This document shows, in pieces, positions 7,700-10,321 of a stretch of DNA of 10,321 bases (position 1 is the stretch's first letter; every line of letters begins with the position of its first letter). The stretch spans positions 1 to 10,321 of the forward strand of contig CAYIWL010000029.1 of the NCBI GenBank assembly GCA_964367085.1, read 5' to 3'. The stretch comes from JACPIN01 sp964367085. GTDB taxonomy: Archaea > Nanobdellota > Nanobdellia > SCGC-AAA011-G17 > ARS1403. The position numbers and the translations under genes were made by a program. The notes under the pieces are model-generated. The model worked only from the letters and a program-made list of their open reading frames with translations, was not told where the DNA came from and ran no database searches.

Positions 7700-7705
7700 T
7701 ATAAA
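7700..7705 (-). promoter_or_regulatory. TATA-like box for the minus-strand glycan operon
   Basis: On the minus strand this region reads CTTTTTATATGG, with TTTATA centred 25.5 bases before the ATG at 7677. It is the best-placed element to start the operon of phosphoglycosyltransferase, flippase, ALG5-like GT2 and deacetylase. Confidence 0.6.
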
Positions 7706-7746
7706 AAGATTTCTGCATCAGAGGAACACTATTTTCAAGATATAGA

Positions 7747-7752
7747 TTTAAA
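7747..7752 (+). promoter_or_regulatory. TATA-like box for the GT2-methyltransferase fusion gene
   Basis: TTTAAA within TATAGATTTAAAAATATTG, centred 27.5 bases upstream of the ATG at 7777. The spacing equals that of the shared box at 212-217 and the transketolase box. It argues against the in-frame GTG at 7759, which would be only about 9 bases from the element. Confidence 0.6.
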
Positions 7753-7776
7753 AATATTGTGCAATTAGCCAAATCA

Positions 7777-8979
7777 ATGAGATTATCTATTATCATTCCA
7801 ACATACAATGAAGCTGAAAACATAAGCGGTTTAATAAATTCAATAAATGAAGTGTGCAATCAAAATAGATTTGATTATTATGTTATAGTCGTTGACGATA
7901 ATTCTCCAGATAATACATCCAAGATTGTCAAAGAAATTATGCAGAAAAATAAATATGTGAGGCTTATAGAGAGAGAAGGGAAACTTGGCTTAGGAACTGC
8001 ATATATCAAAGGAATACAATTCTCGCTCAACTTAAATCCAGATTTAATCATGACAATGGATGCCGACTTTTCGCACAACCCAAAATATATTCCAGACTTT
8101 GTTAAGAAGATAAAAGAAGGATACGATGTCGTCTTGGGGTCAAGATACGTAACTGGCGGAGGAATTGGAAATTGGGGTTTCCATAGAACTGTAATCAGTA
8201 AAGGAGCAAATTATTTAGCAAAATTAATTTTAAGATTGAATACAAAGGACAATACTACTGGATATAGAGCATATAAAAGAGAGGTTCTTGAAAAAATTGA
8301 TTTAAATTCAATCAGGTCAAATGGATATTCTTTTTTGATGGAGATGGTATTTTGGTGTCAATCTCATAATTTTAGAATCGCGGAAACCCCGATATTTTTT
8401 GACATTAGAAAACATGGAAAATCAAAGATTTCAAAAAAAGAAATATTAAAGGCTTTGAAAACTATTTTTGGATTGAAGTTTAGAATCAAACCTGTAAACT
8501 ATTATGTAGCAAAGAAACGAATAAATCTCGCAGTCAAATTTTTAGATAAAAGAAACAGAATTCTGGACGTTGGCTGTGGAGATATGTATATAACAAATAA
8601 ATTGAAAGGCCAAGGATATGACATTTTCGGAATAGATATCGTTCCTCCATTTGATAAAAAGATGGACGCAACAAAAATGGAGTTTAAAGATAACAGCTTC
8701 GACACAGTTATATCTTTTGAGACAATAGAGCACTGCAGTTGCATAAATGAGATAAAGAGGGTATTGAAACATGGGGGGATTTTTATCTTATCAACACCAA
8801 CACCAAATACTGACTGGCTGAGAAAAATATTAGTAAGCTTTAAATTACTAGAAGGGAGAGACTTTGAACATCATGATTACATAATTAATGATATAAAGGA
8901 GCTTCCATTTAAGCCAATTTTAATGAAAAAAATGTTTTTGAGGACGTCTCAATTCGGAGTTTTTAAAAAAGATGACTAA
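7777..8979 (+). CDS. DPM1-like family 2 glycosyltransferase fused to a SAM methyltransferase domain
   Basis: A 400-residue two-domain protein. Residues 1-236 are a dolichyl-phosphate mannose synthase-like GT2: IIIPTYNEAENI (5-16), VVDDNSPDNT (38-47), MDADFSHNP (94-102) with the metal-binding DxD, GSRYVTGGG (121-129), DNTTGYRAYKR (158-168), NGYSFLMEM (182-190) and FFDIRKHGKSKIS (207-219). Residues 250-400 are a small class I methyltransferase: ILDVGCGD (262-269, motif I), GIDI (285-288), FDTVISFETIEH (308-319) and LKHGGIFILSTPTP (330-343). No membrane segment separates them, whereas many archaeal DPM1 homologues carry a C-terminal GtrA-like membrane domain. The frame opens at a GTG at 7759, but the ATG at 7777 starts exactly at the conserved strand and suits the TATA box. 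The GT half probably makes Dol-P-sugar; the methylation target is unknown. The gene overlaps the next by 8 bases. Confidence 0.87.
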   Translation: MRLSIIIPTYNEAENISGLINSINEVCNQNRFDYYVIVVDDNSPDNTSKIVKEIMQKNKYVRLIEREGKLGLGTAYIKGIQFSLNLNPDLIMTMDADFSHNPKYIPDFVKKIKEGYDVVLGSRYVTGGGIGNWGFHRTVISKGANYLAKLILRLNTKDNTTGYRAYKREVLEKIDLNSIRSNGYSFLMEMVFWCQSHNFRIAETPIFFDIRKHGKSKISKKEILKALKTIFGLKFRIKPVNYYVAKKRINLAVKFLDKRNRILDVGCGDMYITNKLKGQGYDIFGIDIVPPFDKKMDATKMEFKDNSFDTVISFETIEHCSCINEIKRVLKHGGIFILSTPTPNTDWLRKILVSFKLLEGRDFEHHDYIINDIKELPFKPILMKKMFLRTSQFGVFKKDD

Positions 8980-10060
8980 AAAAATACTAATCACAGGCGG
9001 GGCGGGATACATTGGATCTTTGTTGGCTTTCAGATTAATTAAAGAAGGATATGCTATCACAATACTCGATTCTTTATTCTATGATAATGGGTATGTCCTG
9101 AATATATTAGACGAAATGATTGCTAAGAATCTAACGGTCTATCAGGCACTTGTAAATAACAAATACAAAGAAAACTTGCCGAGAAAATTTGAACATTTTA
9201 GGTTCATAAAAGGAGATACTAGAGATAAGAAATTGCTAGAAGAGGTTATTTCCAAAGGCAATTTTGATTTTATATTCCATTTTGCAGAGCTGGTTGGATT
9301 TTATAGATGCGAAAAAGACAGGGAGCTTACAAGAGAAATAAATTTCAACGGAACAAAAAATTTGATAGATTTAGCTATCAAAAATAAAATAAAGTTAATT
9401 TACAATTCCACTTCCAGCGTTTATGGCTCGAGAGAAAATGCAGATGAGATACTAGATGAAAATTCGGAAATAATTAGAGACGACCTGGATACATATTGTA
9501 TTAATAAATTATTGGTTGAAGACTACATTTTAGAGAAAAACAAAAAAGAAAAAGATTTCAAGTTCGTAATTCTCAGACCTGCAACCGTAGGAGGATTATC
9601 CCCTCGAATGAGACTCGCTTTGCTTCCCAATCATTTTACATACGCAGCAATTGTAAACAAGAAACTTTCTCTAACAAAGCCGGATAATTACAGAGCTGTT
9701 ATTGATATTGATGACTTAATGATGTCTTATCTAGCAATAATAAAAAGTCCTAACTGGAAAAATGGGATATATAACATTGGGAATAATAACATGAGTAAGC
9801 GAGAGTATGTTGCCGAAATTCTCAAATTAAATGGTCAGCTTAAACTTGGGATAATCGATAACGTGGGTAAAGAAAGGAATCTTCGAATTTCCCAGGAAAA
9901 ATTTTCGAGGACCTTTGGATTTTATCCTTCAAAATCTTTTAAGAATAGCATTGCCCCTCTAGTGAATTTGCTAAAAGAAAAGCCAAATATTTTCAGCAAA
10001 AATAATTTCAAAGGAGTTCTAAATGAAGACTTAAGCGAATGGAAGCTTCTTCTTAGTTGA
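8972..10060 (+). CDS. NAD-dependent epimerase/dehydratase (extended SDR), nucleotide-sugar type
   Basis: A 362-residue extended short-chain dehydrogenase/reductase. ILITGGAGYIGS (5-16) is the Gly-rich NAD(P)-binding motif, followed by D33 at the end of the second strand, which favours NAD. GDTRD (81-85) and FHFAELVG (102-109) line the cofactor site. STSSVYG (146-152) gives the catalytic Ser/Thr, and Y175-x-x-x-K179 (YCINK) is the active pair. RPATVGG (202-208) and YNIGNNN (267-273) are typical C-terminal substrate-domain motifs. The AELVGFYRCEKDRELTREIN stretch resembles epimerases found in polysaccharide clusters. Expected role: epimerisation, dehydration or reduction of an NDP-sugar for the glycan. 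The ATG overlaps the end of the preceding fusion gene by 8 bases. A weak GGAG at 8956-8959 lies 12 bases upstream, so coupled translation is likely. Product sugar not predictable. Confidence 0.87.
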   Translation: MTKKILITGGAGYIGSLLAFRLIKEGYAITILDSLFYDNGYVLNILDEMIAKNLTVYQALVNNKYKENLPRKFEHFRFIKGDTRDKKLLEEVISKGNFDFIFHFAELVGFYRCEKDRELTREINFNGTKNLIDLAIKNKIKLIYNSTSSVYGSRENADEILDENSEIIRDDLDTYCINKLLVEDYILEKNKKEKDFKFVILRPATVGGLSPRMRLALLPNHFTYAAIVNKKLSLTKPDNYRAVIDIDDLMMSYLAIIKSPNWKNGIYNIGNNNMSKREYVAEILKLNGQLKLGIIDNVGKERNLRISQEKFSRTFGFYPSKSFKNSIAPLVNLLKEKPNIFSKNNFKGVLNEDLSEWKLLLS

Positions 10061-10081
10061 TTATTCTCTGTTAGCGAATTC

Positions 10082-10089
10082 TTTATATA
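10082..10089 (+). promoter_or_regulatory. Canonical archaeal TATA box for the transketolase-like gene
   Basis: TTTATATA, within CTTTATATACCCC, is the clearest TATA box in the window. Its centre is 27.5 bases before the ATG at 10113. There is no ribosome binding site before the ATG, so a leaderless message is expected. The gene is therefore transcribed separately from the epimerase gene 52 bases upstream. Confidence 0.7.
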
Positions 10090-10112
10090 CCCCTCTTTTA
10101 AGTCAAATAAAA

Positions 10113-10321
10113 ATGAGAGGGGCAGAAGAGGATTTAAAGAAACTCAGAAAAGATATAATCGAAATGGTTTACAAATCCAAAGAAGGGCATTTACCAAGCG
10201 CCTTTTCAATTTTGGAATTGCTGTTCGTATTATATGGAGATTTTCTAAAATATAACCCAAGGAATCCTGAAGATTCAAATAGGGATATTTTTATTCTAAG
10301 CAAAGGTCACGGCAGTCAAGC
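10113..10321 (+). CDS. Transketolase-like protein, N-terminal part (cut by window edge)
   Basis: An open frame of 69 codons runs from the ATG at 10113 to the window end. It matches the N-terminal thiamine diphosphate-binding region of transketolases: DIIEMVYKSKEGHLPSAFSI (14-33), where G25-H26 is the conserved Gly-His followed by the S-x-x-x-x-S segment, then ELLFVLY, and RDIFILSKGHGSQ (57-69) with the invariant SKGHG signature. Archaeal transketolases are often split into N- and C-terminal subunits, and the short leader before GH fits that form, but the 3' end is not visible. The usual GHxGG is replaced by GHLPSA, a variant also seen in transketolase-like genes of glycan clusters. It may supply pentose or C-branched sugar precursors, or be ordinary pentose metabolism. 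Start supported by the TATA box. Confidence 0.85.
   Translation, partial: MRGAEEDLKKLRKDIIEMVYKSKEGHLPSAFSILELLFVLYGDFLKYNPRNPEDSNRDIFILSKGHGSQ

Noticed and set aside
7759..7776. GTG start giving six extra residues before the GT2 fusion protein
   Set aside because: The conserved GT2 strand starts at the ATG at 7777, and that ATG, not the GTG, has the correct spacing from the TATA-like box.
7674..7859. Small minus-strand open frame of 61 residues in the divergent region
   Set aside because: It runs antisense through the start of the GT2 fusion gene and covers both promoters; it shows no recognisable domain and no suitable promoter.
1..10321. CRISPR arrays, tRNA or rRNA genes, insertion sequences, integrase or attachment sites
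   Set aside because: I saw no regularly spaced repeats, cloverleaf-like intergenic sequence, transposase motifs or terminal inverted repeats. Apart from the N gap, all non-coding stretches are shorter than about 100 bases.

Overview
The window is AT-rich, gene-dense DNA that reads as archaeal. Five start codons are preceded by a TATA-like element (TTTAAA, TTTATA or TTTATATA) centred about 25-28 bases upstream, the expected layout for TBP/TFB promoters with leaderless transcripts. A possible sixth shares one of these elements, and Shine-Dalgarno sequences are mostly absent. The ALG7/AglH-like phosphoglycosyltransferase and the DPM1/ALG5-like glycosyltransferases fit a dolichol-based archaeal glycosylation system. 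Strong A/T bias, Lys/Ile-rich proteins and the 100-N scaffold gap suggest a metagenome-assembled archaeon, perhaps a DPANN-type lineage. That last placement is inference only.

Layout from left to right. A class I SAM methyltransferase (minus strand, cut by the window edge) diverges at 188-241 from a sugar isomerase/epimerase-like TIM barrel (242-1030). Two multi-pass GT-C/GT39 (PMT/ArnT-like) glycosyltransferases follow on the plus strand (1066-2796 and 2793-4304). They meet a minus-strand operon tail to tail. In its transcription order that operon runs: ALG7/AglH-like GlcNAc-1-P transferase (7677-6655), Wzx/MATE-type flippase (6653-5373), ALG5-like GT2 (from 5410, 3' end lost in the gap) and the C-terminal part of a polysaccharide deacetylase (4651-4286). 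A divergent promoter region at 7678-7776 separates this operon from a plus-strand pair: a DPM1-like GT2 fused to a methyltransferase domain (7777-8979) and an extended-SDR nucleotide-sugar epimerase/dehydratase (8972-10060). The window ends inside the N-terminus of a transketolase-like gene with its own canonical TATA box.

Taken together this is a lipid-linked surface glycan or protein-glycosylation locus. The phosphoglycosyltransferase would start a glycan on dolichyl phosphate, and the two DPM1/ALG5-like enzymes would make Dol-P-sugars. The two GT-C enzymes would use those Dol-P-sugars on the outer face, and the flippase would move the lipid-linked glycan. The epimerase, transketolase, TIM-barrel isomerase, deacetylase and methyltransferases would make or decorate unusual sugars. 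No oligosaccharyltransferase (AglB/STT3) is visible here.

The main caution is the 100-N gap at 4652-4751. A single reading frame appears to run through it, but the two flanks belong to different protein families and should not be annotated as one gene.
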